Source: Actinoplanes sp. SE50/110 (GTDB lineage Bacteria; Actinomycetota; Actinomycetes; Mycobacteriales; Micromonosporaceae). From it: a stretch of DNA of 64,000 nt. The stretch lies in NCBI RefSeq assembly GCF_900119315.1, contig NZ_LT827010.1, positions 8,798,001 to 8,862,000 of the forward strand, read 5' to 3'. The position numbers were made by a program, and so were the translations under genes. Under the pieces are notes generated by a model. That model was not told where the DNA came from. It ran no database searches and saw only the letters and a program-made list of their open reading frames with translations. Below, one piece after another: positions 39,908 to 50,569 of the stretch (positions are counted from its first letter, which is position 1; every line of letters starts with the position of its first letter).

Positions 39908-42811
39908 TCAGACGTGCGGGACGCCGATCCGGTCGAAGATCTCCCGGGCCTGGACGCGGTGCCGCTCGGCGGCCGGATCGGCCGGGTCCAGGCAGTCGGC
40001 CAGTCCGGCGTGCGCCCGGGCGATCGAGTACGGGTTCCCGGCGGCCTGGGCGATCCGGCGGGCGTGCTCGTGCAGCTCCCGGGCGCCGGCCAGGTCATCG
40101 AACCGGCGCAGGGTGACCGCCCACTCGTTGCGGAACTCGGCCTGGTGGCGAGCGTCGCTCATGCGTACCGACATCTCGACGGCGCGGCGGTGCTCGGCGA
40201 CCGCGTCGGCCAGGCGGCCGGCGTCCCGGTGCAGCACGGCCCGCTCGTTGTGCGCATCCGCGACGATCGACCGGTGGCCGCTCCGATCCGCCAGGCGCAG
40301 GCAGGCGTCGAGATACCGGTGCGCCGCCTCGGCACGCAGCCAGCCGGCCCGGTAGCGGATCCGGGCCAGGTACAACAGCGAGGCGGCCAGCTCGGCCTCG
40401 GCCCGTTGGTCGATCGCGGAGAACATCCGCATCCGGGTGTGGTGCAACGCCTCGGCAGCGCGTCCGAGCAGATCCAAAGCGTCGATCAGGACGCCCAGCT
40501 CGGAGCCGACATTGACCTTCACCCGGGAGGAGACCCAGTAGCGCAGCGCGCCCTGCACCGCCCCGACCGCCTCGGTCAACCGTCCCTGATGCAGATAGAC
40601 GCTGGCCAGGTTCGCCATCGAGGTGCCGGCCGCCGCGTGCTGCCCGAGCTCGATGCGCAGTCGAAGGCAGAGGCGCAGGTATCCCTCGGCTTCGCCGGCC
40701 TGCCCGGCACGGGCGTACGCCGAGGCCAGATAGTTGGCGACGGTGGCGACCGCGGCCCGGTCACCCGACGCCTCGGCCGCCGGCAGCGCCAGCGTGTTCA
40801 GCTCCCGGACGTCGTCCATGTAACCGCGGAAATACAGGAAGTGCCAGGCGGCCCGGGCCAGCTTCCAGGCATCGTCCAGCCGGCCCGCCGCGATCGCGGC
40901 CGTGATGTGGGCGGCCAGCTGCGGCCGCTCCCACTCCAGCCGGGCGATCGGATCCGGAACGGTCAGATCGGGCCGGGCCGGGTGGGGCGAGCCGATGTCC
41001 CGCCACAGGATCACCCGCTTGTTCACGCTGGTGGCCGCCGCCGCGGCGTGCATCTGGAAGTCGAGGGCGCCGGTCAGCGCGGCCTGCCGGTCGACGGCTG
41101 GCAGGTCGGCGGCGAGGGTCGCGGCGAATTCGCGGACCAGGTCGTGCATCCGGAAGATGCCCGGATCCGGTTCCTCGACCAGGTTCACGTCCACCAGGGC
41201 GTCCAGCACGTCCTCGGCGGTGTCGCGCGCCAGGTCGGTCAGCGCGGCCACCGCGAGCGCGTCGAACTCGGTCCCCGGATACACCCCGAGCAGCCGGAAC
41301 ACCCGTTGCAACGGCTCCGGCAGCTGGCGGTAGGTGAGAGTCAACGCGCCCGCAACCGAACGGTCCTCGGCGGCCAGCTCGGGCAGCGCGGCCTCGCCGA
41401 GCCGGTGCAGCAGGTCGGCGACCCGCCAGCGGGCCCGGTGCGCCAGCCGCGCCCCGGCCAGCCGGACCGCCAGCGGCAGCAGCCCGCACCGGCGGACCAC
41501 CTCGGCGGCGGCCTCCGGCTCGGCGTCCACCCGGGCTCCGGCGATCTGCGCCAGCAGCGACACCGCCTCGTCCTGGGTGAGCACCGGCAGCGACTCGACC
41601 CGCACCCCGTCCAGCCCGGTGAGCCGCCGGCGACTCGTGACCAGCGCCAGGCTGCCCGGCGCGGTGGGCAACAGGTCGGCCAGTTGGGCACTGCTCGCGG
41701 CGTTGTCCAGCACCACCAGCACGCGCCGGCGGGCCGTCTCGGTGCGCCACACGTCGACCCGACGACCGGCTTCCAGCGGGATCTCCCCGGCCGCCAGACC
41801 GAGCTGACGCAGCAGAACCAGCAGCGCCGCGGCCGGCTCGACCGGGTCACGTTCGCTGTGGCCCTGCAGGTCCAGGAAGAGATGCGCGTCCGGATAGCAG
41901 TCACCGAGCAGCGACGCGAGATGCAGCGCCAGGGTGGTCTTGCCGCTGCCGGCCATGCCGTCGATCACCGCGACGACGGGGCCGCCGGTTGCCGCGCCGA
42001 TCCCGGACATCAGACGCTCGATCTGCTCCCGGCGGCCGGTGAAGTCACCGACCGTCCGCGGCAGGCACCGCACCGCCTCGGCGTGGACGACCTCACCGAG
42101 ATCTCCCTGGAGGATCTCCCGGTGCCGCTTCTGCAGCTCCTCGCCCGGCTCGATGCCCAGCTCGTCGGCGAGCAGGTCCCGGGCGCGGCGGAACTCGGCC
42201 AGCGCGTCCGCCTGGCGCCCCGACCGGGCCAGCGCCAGCATCAGCTGGCCACGCAACCGCTCCCGCAGCGGGAACCGCTCGACGTAGGCGGTCAGCTCAC
42301 CGGCCAGCTCCCGCTCGTTGCCGGCGGCCAGCTCCAGCTCCGCCCAGTCCTCGACGGCCAACGCATACCGCTCGTCGAGCACCGCGGCGGCCTGCCGGAT
42401 CGCCGGCGCGTCCAGCTCGGCGCAGACCGGGCCCCGCCGCAGGGCCAGGACCGCACGGAACGCGACGCGATCGGCGTTCGTCCGGGCCTGCTCCAGCGCG
42501 TGGGTGAAAACCTCGGCGTCCAGCTCGCCCGGGCCGACCCGGATGCCGTAGCCGGCACGGTCGGTGACAATCACGTCGGGTGGCAGAATGCGGCGCAACC
42601 GGGAGATACACGACTGCAGCTGGCCGCGGGCGGTGGCCGGCGGGTCGCCGTCCCACAGCGCCCCGATCAACTCGCCCGCGCCGACGATCCGGTGGGGGCG
42701 CAGGAGCAGCATCGCCAGCACGACCCGATCACGTCCGGCCGTGACAGCCACCGACTGCCCATCGACGGTGACGGACAGTGGCCCCAAGATGCGGTAGCGC
42801 ACCGTAGCCAC
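39908..42811 (-). CDS. AfsR/SARP-type regulator with NB-ARC ATPase and TPR domains
   Basis: 967 residues from GTG 42811 (a GTG at 42802, after GAGGTG, is possible). Order: OmpR-like winged helix (about 1-95, RYRILGPLSVTVDGQ), bacterial transcriptional activation domain (about 100-245), NB-ARC with Walker A GMAGSGKTT (about 287) and kinase-2 RRVLVVLDNA, then about ten helical TPR-like repeats (620-960). This is the large SARP form that activates antibiotic or morphology genes in streptomycetes. The upstream region has 11-bp-spaced direct repeats suited to SARP binding. The target is unknown; no biosynthetic cluster adjoins it. Confidence 0.9.
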   Translation of the reverse strand: MATVRYRILGPLSVTVDGQSVAVTAGRDRVVLAMLLLRPHRIVGAGELIGALWDGDPPATARGQLQSCISRLRRILPPDVIVTDRAGYGIRVGPGELDAEVFTHALEQARTNADRVAFRAVLALRRGPVCAELDAPAIRQAAAVLDERYALAVEDWAELELAAGNERELAGELTAYVERFPLRERLRGQLMLALARSGRQADALAEFRRARDLLADELGIEPGEELQKRHREILQGDLGEVVHAEAVRCLPRTVGDFTGRREQIERLMSGIGAATGGPVVAVIDGMAGSGKTTLALHLASLLGDCYPDAHLFLDLQGHSERDPVEPAAALLVLLRQLGLAAGEIPLEAGRRVDVWRTETARRRVLVVLDNAASSAQLADLLPTAPGSLALVTSRRRLTGLDGVRVESLPVLTQDEAVSLLAQIAGARVDAEPEAAAEVVRRCGLLPLAVRLAGARLAHRARWRVADLLHRLGEAALPELAAEDRSVAGALTLTYRQLPEPLQRVFRLLGVYPGTEFDALAVAALTDLARDTAEDVLDALVDVNLVEEPDPGIFRMHDLVREFAATLAADLPAVDRQAALTGALDFQMHAAAAATSVNKRVILWRDIGSPHPARPDLTVPDPIARLEWERPQLAAHITAAIAAGRLDDAWKLARAAWHFLYFRGYMDDVRELNTLALPAAEASGDRAAVATVANYLASAYARAGQAGEAEGYLRLCLRLRIELGQHAAAGTSMANLASVYLHQGRLTEAVGAVQGALRYWVSSRVKVNVGSELGVLIDALDLLGRAAEALHHTRMRMFSAIDQRAEAELAASLLYLARIRYRAGWLRAEAAHRYLDACLRLADRSGHRSIVADAHNERAVLHRDAGRLADAVAEHRRAVEMSVRMSDARHQAEFRNEWAVTLRRFDDLAGARELHEHARRIAQAAGNPYSIARAHAGLADCLDPADPAAERHRVQAREIFDRIGVPHV

Positions 42812-42854
42812 CTCATTCCCCGTGCCGGTGATCGAGAGTAGTCCACGGGTGAGA

Positions 42855-42956
42855 GTGGATCGACAGTGGAACGAGAGCACGGTGCGGCAGAGTCGACGAC
42901 GGGGCCGTTCCACCGCAGATGCCTCCACCATCACCCCTAGAACGCGGTGGAACGGC
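42855..42956. promoter_or_regulatory. Candidate SARP-binding repeats and 13-bp inverted repeat
   Basis: GTGGATCG (42855) and GTGGAACG (42866) are direct repeats with an 11-bp period, the spacing used by SARP activators. GTGGAACG also occurs at 42947 and inverted at 42906. The last two lie in a perfect inverted repeat, GCCGTTCCACCGC (42904-42916) and GCGGTGGAACGGC (42944-42956). All lie 44-145 bases upstream of the SARP gene, so autoregulation is plausible. Confidence 0.45.
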
Positions 42957-42976
42957 ACACCGCCCTCGGGGGGTGG

Positions 42977-43009
42977 ACAGCCCGCTCACGGTCACCGTGG
43001 ACGGGCTGT
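42977..43009. terminator. Strong two-part hairpin in a divergent spacer
   Basis: ACAGCCCG pairs with CGGGCTGT, and CACGGT pairs with ACCGTG inside it. It ends in TGTTCGTGTCTT, like an intrinsic terminator for rightward transcription, yet no gene ends here. It may attenuate the lipoprotein gene at 43111 or end an unannotated short transcript. Confidence 0.5.
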
Positions 43010-43110
43010 TCGTGTCTTGACGATCACTGTCGGTTGGACGCGAGCCGAAACGGAACGTACCGTCGGGCGGAGCTCACCCGGCCCCGCTCCCGACGAAGAG
43101 GAATCACCGC

Positions 43111-43614
43111 ATGCGACCCGCCATCCTGGCCGTGATCGCCGGCAGCGTGCTGCTGACCGGCGCCGCCTGCGACAGCGACGACGCGAAGGTCTCCACTGCC
43201 GGCGCGCCGACGCCCGCGGCGCCGGTCACCATCGCGTCGCCGGACTACTCGGCCGACACCGCGCAGGTCTGCGGCAAGCTCGACAAGGTGTTCACCGGCC
43301 AACTCGACGACTTCGGGGCGGCGATCGGCAAAATGATCGCCTACAAGGAGGCGAAGCAGGCCGACAACGCCACCAAGGCGGAGAAGGCGGCGGCCGACGA
43401 GCTGCAGTCGGCCGGCGAGCAGATCCGCACGGAGACCGCCGGCGCGCAGAACCCGGAGCTCAAAGAGGCCGGTGAGGAGTCGGCGCGCAAGTTTGAGGCC
43501 AGCGCCAAGGACCACGCCTACCTCAAGAAGATCAAGAGTACGGCCGACCTCGACAAGACCCTCAAGCCCCAGCTCGCCGAATGGATGAGCCCGGTCGCCG
43601 GCTTCTGCGGCTGA
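43111..43614 (+). CDS. Small secreted lipoprotein, function unknown
   Basis: 167 residues. The lipoprotein signal is MRPAILAVIAGSVLLTGAAC, with the lipobox Cys at 20 followed by acidic residues. After a Pro/Ala/Thr linker the mature domain is a mainly helical, Lys/Ala/Glu-rich bundle (KLDKVFTGQLDDFGAAIGKM; KAEKAAADELQSAGEQI) with a second Cys pair (CGKLD, FCG at the very end) that could form a disulfide. No domain was recognised. The ribosome site is GAGGAA. It would be anchored on the outer face of the membrane. Confidence 0.75.
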   Translation: MRPAILAVIAGSVLLTGAACDSDDAKVSTAGAPTPAAPVTIASPDYSADTAQVCGKLDKVFTGQLDDFGAAIGKMIAYKEAKQADNATKAEKAAADELQSAGEQIRTETAGAQNPELKEAGEESARKFEASAKDHAYLKKIKSTADLDKTLKPQLAEWMSPVAGFCG

Positions 43615-43657
43615 CCCCCGCCGGCTCCACCCGGCATCGCGGTCGGACGCCGCCGTC

Positions 43658-45325
<1,668 letters not shown>

Positions 45326-45395
45326 GAGCGGCAAGCCTAGGCCAGCGGGGGCGGGCGATGCGAACCCGCTCCCGGCATACGCGTGTGTCGGCGCG

Positions 45396-46673
45396 TCAGC
45401 TGTACGGCAGATAGGCCATGTCGCGACCGGAAACCAGGATCAAACCACCGGGTGCGGCAGTGAAGACCTTCGCATCGGTACGCACATCGGCACGTACCGC
45501 ACCATTCGCCGGATTCAGCGCGGTCACCCTCCCGGAGGAGACCACGATCACCGCGTTCGGGGTGACCGTGGCGCCCGCCTTGGCCCGGCCGCCCTGACGC
45601 CACACCGCCTTGCCCCGGGCGAACGACCAGCCGCGCAGGGTGTCGCCGTCGCGGATCACCGCGTACCGGTCGTCGACCGTGAGCACCTCGGCGGACTTGT
45701 CGCCGTACCAGAGAATCCGGCCGTCCGCCGCGTTGATCAGCTCCTGGCGACCGTACGGATCGACGCCGAGCAGCACGTCGTATCCGCCGGCCGGGTCACG
45801 GTCCTGCTTGCAGTCGCTCTGCGCGGTCCGCAGGTTGAGCCCGTCGCGCCGCCAGACCGCCCGGTTGCCCGGCGGCGAGGTGGCCACCACGCCGTAGTAG
45901 CAGGTCCCGTCCCTGGCGGTGCCGGTGATCGTGAGCACCCGGTCGCCGGTCACCGCGATCCGCTGGTCCGGGCCGGGCTGGACGGTCTGCACCAGGCGTC
46001 CGTTCGCGGTGTCGATCACCCGCACCCGATCGCCGTCGGGCAGGCCGAGCAGGCCGGGCATCTGCGCCGGGCCGGCCGCCTGATCGTCGACGTCGCCGGT
46101 GCCGAGCCGGTGCGTGTCGGGCAGGTCCGGGTTCGCCGCGTGCAGCACGAAGCCGATCCCGCCGGTCGCCACCGACCAGAGCTGATCACCGGATTTCGGA
46201 TCCCATGCGGTGAGCCGGCAGTCGTTGCCGCCGGCACAGTGCAGATCGACGATCCCGTTGTCGTACGTCCAGACCGCCCCGGCCGTGGTGTCGGCCCGGC
46301 GCACGGTGCCGGTCCGCGGGTCCAGCACCTGGTATCCCTTGGTGAGCAGCCGGCCAGTGACCACCACGGCGTCCGACCCCTGGCCGGCCACCGCGGCCCA
46401 GTCGGCGTCGCTCTCCCAGAGTTTCACCGCCGCGGTCAGGCCGTACGCCTCGACCGAGGTGCGGTATTCGACCACGACCGCGTCGCCGATCACCGCGACG
46501 CTCTGCGGGGTGCCGGTCAGCCGCTGCTGCCAGCGGGTGCCGGGCGCGACCGGCCCGCTGGTGTTGACCCACTCCCAGAGCCTGGGGAACGGGTTCCACA
46601 CACCGGTGGCCGCGAGCACCGTCACGGTCACGGCGGCGACCAGCGTGAATCCCTTCCACGTGCCCGAGGCCAT
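45396..46673 (-). CDS. Membrane-anchored PQQ-like beta-propeller protein
   Basis: 425 residues. A single N-terminal helix (GFTLVAAVTVTVLAATGVW) anchors an external domain of PQQ-like blades with Trp motifs such as VKLWESDADWAAV, GYQVLDPRTGTVRR, LTAWDPKSGDQLW, GRILWYG and KAVWRQGG. Cysteines around LHCAGGNDC could form a disulfide. No catalytic or PQQ-binding residues were recognised, so a binding or scaffold role is likely. It resembles the proteins at 21417 and 52999 in build, not clearly in sequence. Confidence 0.78.
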   Translation of the reverse strand: MASGTWKGFTLVAAVTVTVLAATGVWNPFPRLWEWVNTSGPVAPGTRWQQRLTGTPQSVAVIGDAVVVEYRTSVEAYGLTAAVKLWESDADWAAVAGQGSDAVVVTGRLLTKGYQVLDPRTGTVRRADTTAGAVWTYDNGIVDLHCAGGNDCRLTAWDPKSGDQLWSVATGGIGFVLHAANPDLPDTHRLGTGDVDDQAAGPAQMPGLLGLPDGDRVRVIDTANGRLVQTVQPGPDQRIAVTGDRVLTITGTARDGTCYYGVVATSPPGNRAVWRRDGLNLRTAQSDCKQDRDPAGGYDVLLGVDPYGRQELINAADGRILWYGDKSAEVLTVDDRYAVIRDGDTLRGWSFARGKAVWRQGGRAKAGATVTPNAVIVVSSGRVTALNPANGAVRADVRTDAKVFTAAPGGLILVSGRDMAYLPYS

Positions 46674-46735
46674 GCGGGCACCCTAGTCACCTCGATCCAC
46701 TTTCCCGGTGAGCGTAGAAAGCCCGTGTCATGGGC

Positions 46736-47224
46736 TTATGTCCGAGCTGCCGCCCGGGTCAGCGGCACCGTCCGGTACGGGATCAGCTCCGCCAGCGCGA
46801 TGATCGTGTGCGCCCGGCTGATCCCCTCGTAGCCGACGATCTGGTCGATCACCCGCTGCAGGTCGGCATTCGAACGGGCCACGATCCGGCACAGGATGTC
46901 GCCGCTGCCGGTGATCGTGTGTGCCTCCAGGACCTCGGGAATCTCGGCCAGGTGCCCGGCGACCGCGTCGTGGCCGTAGCGCTGGCTGATCTCCAGGGTC
47001 ACGAAGCTCATCACGCCGAAGCCGATCGCGGCCGGGGTCACCTCGGGGCCGAAGCCTTTGATGGCGCCGCGGACGGTGAGCTTGTCGAGCCGGGCCTGGA
47101 CGGTGCCCCGGGCGACGGCGAGCCGCCGGGACAGCTCCAGGATCCCGATCCGCGGCTCGGCGGCGAGGAGTTCGATCAACCGGGCGTCAAGCTCGTCGAG
47201 CTGGACACCTTGCTCAGTCGCCAC
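46736..47224 (-). CDS. Lrp/AsnC-family regulator (probable control of hppD)
   Basis: 162 residues from GTG 47224; an ATG at 47248 has a poorer ribosome site. The helix-turn-helix LDELDARLIELLAAEPRIGILELSRRLAVARGTVQARL is typical, followed by a RAM ligand-binding domain (about 70-150, with AHTITGSGDILCRI and a conserved Gly turn). The gene diverges from hppD across an 85-base spacer containing TTGCAA. Control of tyrosine catabolism in response to an aromatic amino acid is the natural reading, though inferred. Confidence 0.88.
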   Translation of the reverse strand: MATEQGVQLDELDARLIELLAAEPRIGILELSRRLAVARGTVQARLDKLTVRGAIKGFGPEVTPAAIGFGVMSFVTLEISQRYGHDAVAGHLAEIPEVLEAHTITGSGDILCRIVARSNADLQRVIDQIVGYEGISRAHTIIALAELIPYRTVPLTRAAART

Positions 47225-47309
47225 CGTCAACCACCCTACCGAATGCACAGAATGACCAGCCGAAATTGCAACTCTTGCCCAGTGCTGTGACCTGCGTCAA
47301 CCTCACCAC
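47225..47309. promoter_or_regulatory. Divergent lrp-hppD control region
   Basis: 85 bases with a relatively A/T-rich core including TTGCAACTCTTGC (47267-47279), the only such patch nearby. Lrp proteins favour A/T-rich degenerate sites, so the patch is a candidate site for both genes. Confidence 0.35.
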
Positions 47310-48437
47310 ATGACCTCGCTGCCGGAAAACCCGGAAAACAAAGACGTCTTCCCCGTTAAAGGCGTCGACCACCTGCGGTTCCTCGTCGGCAACGCCCGGC
47401 AGGCCGCCCACTTCTACTCCACCGCCTTCGGCATGAAGTGCGTCGCCTACCGCGGCCCCGAGCAGGGCTACCGCGACCACGCCGAGTACGTGCTGGTCAG
47501 CGGCGGCGCCAAGTTCATCCTCACCGGCATGGTGCACGCCGGAGCCCCCGGCGCCGAGCACGTCACCAAGCACGGTGACGGCATCTCCGACATCGCCCTG
47601 CAGGTGCCCGACGTCGACGCCGCCTATCTGCACGCCACCTCGACCGGCGCGCGCGGCGTGACCGAGCCGTACGACGTGAAGGACGAGCACGGCACGGTCC
47701 GGATGGCGGCGATCGCGACGTACGGCGACACCGTGCACACCCTGATCGACCGCTCCGGCTACGACGGCCCGTTCCTGCCCGGATTCGTGGCCCGCGAGCC
47801 GATCGTCGCGGTCCGTCCGAAGCGCTTCTTCCAGGCCGTCGACCACGTGGTCGGCAACGTGGAGCTGGGCAAGATGGACGAGTGGGTGGAGTTCTACCGG
47901 CGGGTGATGGGCTTCACCAACATGGCCGAGTTCATCGGCGACGACATCGCCACCGACTACTCGGCACTGATGTCCAAGGTCGTGGCGGACGGCAGCCGCA
48001 AGGTCAAGTTCCCGCTGAACGAGCCGGCCGTCTCGCAGCGCAAGTCGCAGATCGACGAGTACCTGGAGTACTACGACGGGCCCGGCGCCCAGCACGTGGC
48101 GCTGGCCACGAACGACATCCTGACCACGGTCGACGCGATGCGCGGCGCCGGCGTGGAGTTCCTGGACACCCCGGACTCGTACTACGACGACCCGGAGCTG
48201 CGCGCCCGGATCGGCCAGGTGCGGGTGCCGATCGAGGAGCTGAAGAAGCGGAAGATCCTGGTCGACCGGGACGAGGACGGCTACCTGCTGCAGATCTTCA
48301 CGGCCCCGGTGCAGGACCGGCCCACCGTATTCTTCGAGTTGATCGAGCGGCACGGCTCCCTCGGCTTCGGCAAGGGCAACTTCAAGGCGCTCTTCGAGGC
48401 CATCGAGCGGGAGCAGGAGCGGCGCGGCAACCTGTGA
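47310..48437 (+). CDS. hppD: 4-Hydroxyphenylpyruvate dioxygenase
   Basis: 375 residues, typical length. Two vicinal-oxygen-chelate halves are visible; the iron ligands are His179 (FQAVDHVVGN), His262 (GPGAQHVALA) and Glu343 (VFFELIERHG). Active-site loops SQIDEYLEYYDGPG and FGKGNFKALFEAIEREQ are intact. The enzyme converts 4-hydroxyphenylpyruvate to homogentisate. It is followed by an RDD protein and an aromatic aminotransferase that could make its substrate from tyrosine. No homogentisate dioxygenase lies in the window, so homogentisate may be degraded by genes elsewhere or accumulate as pigment. Confidence 0.96.
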   Translation: MTSLPENPENKDVFPVKGVDHLRFLVGNARQAAHFYSTAFGMKCVAYRGPEQGYRDHAEYVLVSGGAKFILTGMVHAGAPGAEHVTKHGDGISDIALQVPDVDAAYLHATSTGARGVTEPYDVKDEHGTVRMAAIATYGDTVHTLIDRSGYDGPFLPGFVAREPIVAVRPKRFFQAVDHVVGNVELGKMDEWVEFYRRVMGFTNMAEFIGDDIATDYSALMSKVVADGSRKVKFPLNEPAVSQRKSQIDEYLEYYDGPGAQHVALATNDILTTVDAMRGAGVEFLDTPDSYYDDPELRARIGQVRVPIEELKKRKILVDRDEDGYLLQIFTAPVQDRPTVFFELIERHGSLGFGKGNFKALFEAIEREQERRGNL

Positions 48438-48490
48438 CGCACTGACCTGCGCGCAGGGAACCGTCAGGCATACGTGGTAAAGGTTTGCGC

Positions 48491-49420
48491 ATGAGTTCCC
48501 TTCCCGCGGGTTGGTACAAGGACCCGGCCGACACCAGCACCCAGCGCTACTGGGACGGTGAGGGCTGGCTGGGCAAGGCCATCCCGGCCGACGCGGTCCC
48601 GCCGGACGGGCCGCCGCCGGTGGAGGTGGAACCCGCGCCCGTCCCGCCCGTCCCGCCGCCCGCGGTGGTGCAGCCGCAACATCCGGCTGCGCCGCCGCCC
48701 GGCTGGCCCGCCCCGCCGCCCGGGTGGCCCCAGCAGCAGCATTTCCAGGCACCACCGCCCCCGCCGCCGGGGTGGCATCCGCAGGCCGGGGCCCAGCCGC
48801 CGCACGCGTACTTCTATCCGATCCCGGTCGCCCACCCGCACGGCATGGCCCTGGCCGGGCTGGGCCAGCGGCTGGTCGCCCGGCTGATCGACATCGCCGT
48901 GGTGCTGGTGCTCAACATCGTGGTCAACGGATGGTTCGCCTACCAGTGGTGGCGGGACTTCCACCCGATCCTGACCAGGTACATGGACCAGGTGCAGGCC
49001 GGCGCCAAGCCGGACTACCCGGTGGGCACCGAGCGGATGGCCACCCTCCAGATGACCATCATCCTGATCTCCACCCTGCTCTGGCTGCTCTACGAGGCTC
49101 CGGCGATCGCCGGACGCGGGCAGACCCTGGGCAAGATGATGATGGGGATCCGGGTCGTCGGGCTGGACAGCACCGAGCCGATCGGCTTCCGCCGAGCGTT
49201 CGGCCGCTGGGCGCAGCTCGGCCTCTGGAGCCTGTTCTGGTGGTGCCTGGTCGGCTTCGTGGTGCAGTTGCTGGACTCGCTCTCCCCCACCTTCGACTCG
49301 CGCCTGCGGCAGGCCTGGCACGACAAGGCGGCCCGGACCGTCGTCGTGGCGGTCCCGGACGGCGCTCAACCGACCGTCGAGGCGACGCCCGGCGGCGATC
49401 TTCCTGGAGGACCCCGATGA
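48491..49420 (+). CDS. RDD-family membrane protein with DUF2510 head
   Basis: 309 residues. The N-terminal DUF2510 motif is PAGWYKDPADTSTQRYWDG (about 5-23), followed by a long Pro/Gln-rich cytoplasmic linker to about residue 110. The RDD domain (about 118-290) has three or four helices with the Arg-Asp-Asp region GLGQRLVARLIDIAVVL and GQTLGKMMMGIRVV. The role of RDD proteins is unclear; some are ion transporters. It overlaps the aminotransferase by ATGA and follows hppD by 53 bases, so it belongs to that operon. Confidence 0.85.
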   Translation: MSSLPAGWYKDPADTSTQRYWDGEGWLGKAIPADAVPPDGPPPVEVEPAPVPPVPPPAVVQPQHPAAPPPGWPAPPPGWPQQQHFQAPPPPPPGWHPQAGAQPPHAYFYPIPVAHPHGMALAGLGQRLVARLIDIAVVLVLNIVVNGWFAYQWWRDFHPILTRYMDQVQAGAKPDYPVGTERMATLQMTIILISTLLWLLYEAPAIAGRGQTLGKMMMGIRVVGLDSTEPIGFRRAFGRWAQLGLWSLFWWCLVGFVVQLLDSLSPTFDSRLRQAWHDKAARTVVVAVPDGAQPTVEATPGGDLPGGPR

Positions 49421-50493
49421 CCCGGCTGACCCGCGCCGACCTGGACGCGCTGCCCGCCTACGTCCCCGGTCGCAACGTCGCCGACCTGGCCCGCGAGCTG
49501 GGCGTCGCCGAGGCGATCAAGCTGGCCAGCAACGAGGTGCCGTACGGCCCGCTGCCCGGTGTGGTGGAGGCGGTCACCGAGGCGGCCCAGCAGATGCACC
49601 GCTACCCGGACATGGGCGTGCTGGCGCTGCGCGACGCGCTGGCCGAGCGGTTCGGGGTGGCCGCCGAGCGGGTGGTCACCGGCTGCGGCTCGGTGGCCCT
49701 GGCCGAGATCCTGGTCAAGGCGACCTGCCTGCCCGGCGACGAGGTGATCTACTCCTGGCGGTCGTTCGAGGCGTACCCGATCATCGCGGCCGGGGCCGGC
49801 GCCACCAGCGTGCGGGTGCCGAACCGGCCGGACCACGGGCACGACCTGACCGCGATGGCCGAGGCGATCACCGACCGCACCCGGCTCGTCTTCGTCTGCA
49901 ACCCCAACAACCCGACCGGCACCGCGCTGCACCGGGCGGAGCTGGACCGGTTCCTCGCGGCGGTGCCGTCGGACGTGCTCGTGGTGCTCGACGAGGCGTA
50001 CCGGGAACTCGTCACCGATCCGGCGGTGCCGGACGGCCTGGAGACCTACGGCGACCGGGCCAACGTGGTGGTCCTGCGCACCATGAGCAAGGCGTGGGGC
50101 CTGGCCGGCATGCGGATGGGCTACCTGGTGGCCCCGCCCGCGGTGGCCGCCGTCCTGCGCAAGGTGCTCACCCCGTTCTCCACCAGCCTGGTGGCGCAGG
50201 CGGCCGCGCTCGCCGCGCTGCGGCAGGAGACCGAGGTGGTCCGGCGGTGCGCGCTGGTCACCGCGGAACGCACCCGGGTCACCGAGGCGCTGCGGAAACT
50301 CGGCGTGGACGTGCCGGACAGCCAGGCGAACTTCGTCTGGCTGCCGCTGGGTGACCGGTCGGCGGCGTTCGGCGCGGCCTGCGAGAGCCGGGGCGTGATC
50401 GTGCGGCCGTTCCAGCCGGACGGGGTCCGGGTGACGATCGGCACGCCGGAGGAGAACGACGCATTCCTGGCCGCCGCCGAGGCGACCTGGTAA
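49417..50493 (+). CDS. pat: Aromatic/histidinol-phosphate aminotransferase (Pat-like)
   Basis: 358 residues. The fold-I PLP enzyme shows substrate loop KLASNEVPYGPLPGV, RYPDMGV, CGSVALAEIL, VFVCNPNNPTGT, DEAYREL and the PLP lysine in RTMSKAWGLAGMRMGY; the C-terminal NFVWLPLGDRS and VRVTIGTPEENDAFL match mycobacterial Pat/HisC2 closely by memory. Pat enzymes transaminate phenylalanine, tyrosine and imidazole substrates. Its place after hppD supports tyrosine to 4-hydroxyphenylpyruvate conversion over histidine synthesis; no other his gene is near. Confidence 0.88.
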   Translation: MTRLTRADLDALPAYVPGRNVADLARELGVAEAIKLASNEVPYGPLPGVVEAVTEAAQQMHRYPDMGVLALRDALAERFGVAAERVVTGCGSVALAEILVKATCLPGDEVIYSWRSFEAYPIIAAGAGATSVRVPNRPDHGHDLTAMAEAITDRTRLVFVCNPNNPTGTALHRAELDRFLAAVPSDVLVVLDEAYRELVTDPAVPDGLETYGDRANVVVLRTMSKAWGLAGMRMGYLVAPPAVAAVLRKVLTPFSTSLVAQAAALAALRQETEVVRRCALVTAERTRVTEALRKLGVDVPDSQANFVWLPLGDRSAAFGAACESRGVIVRPFQPDGVRVTIGTPEENDAFLAAAEATW

Positions 50494-50504
50494 CAGTCGA
50501 CAGG

Positions 50505-50550
50505 AAGTCTGGCCGGTCCGCGAATCCGCCGCGGGCCGGCCAGACTTTTC
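50505..50550. terminator. Intrinsic terminator after pat
   Basis: A 17-bp stem (AAGTCTGGCCGG on the left arm at 50505 onwards) with one G-T pair and a 9-base loop, followed by TTTTCC. It lies between convergent pat (stop 50493) and MFS (stop 50570) genes and can serve both. Confidence 0.88.
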
Positions 50551-50569
50551 CTTGCGGCCGATGTCGACC

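Noticed and set aside
39914..42841. A 975-codon frame antisense to the SARP gene
   Set aside because: Shadow of a GC-rich gene; no recognisable motif.
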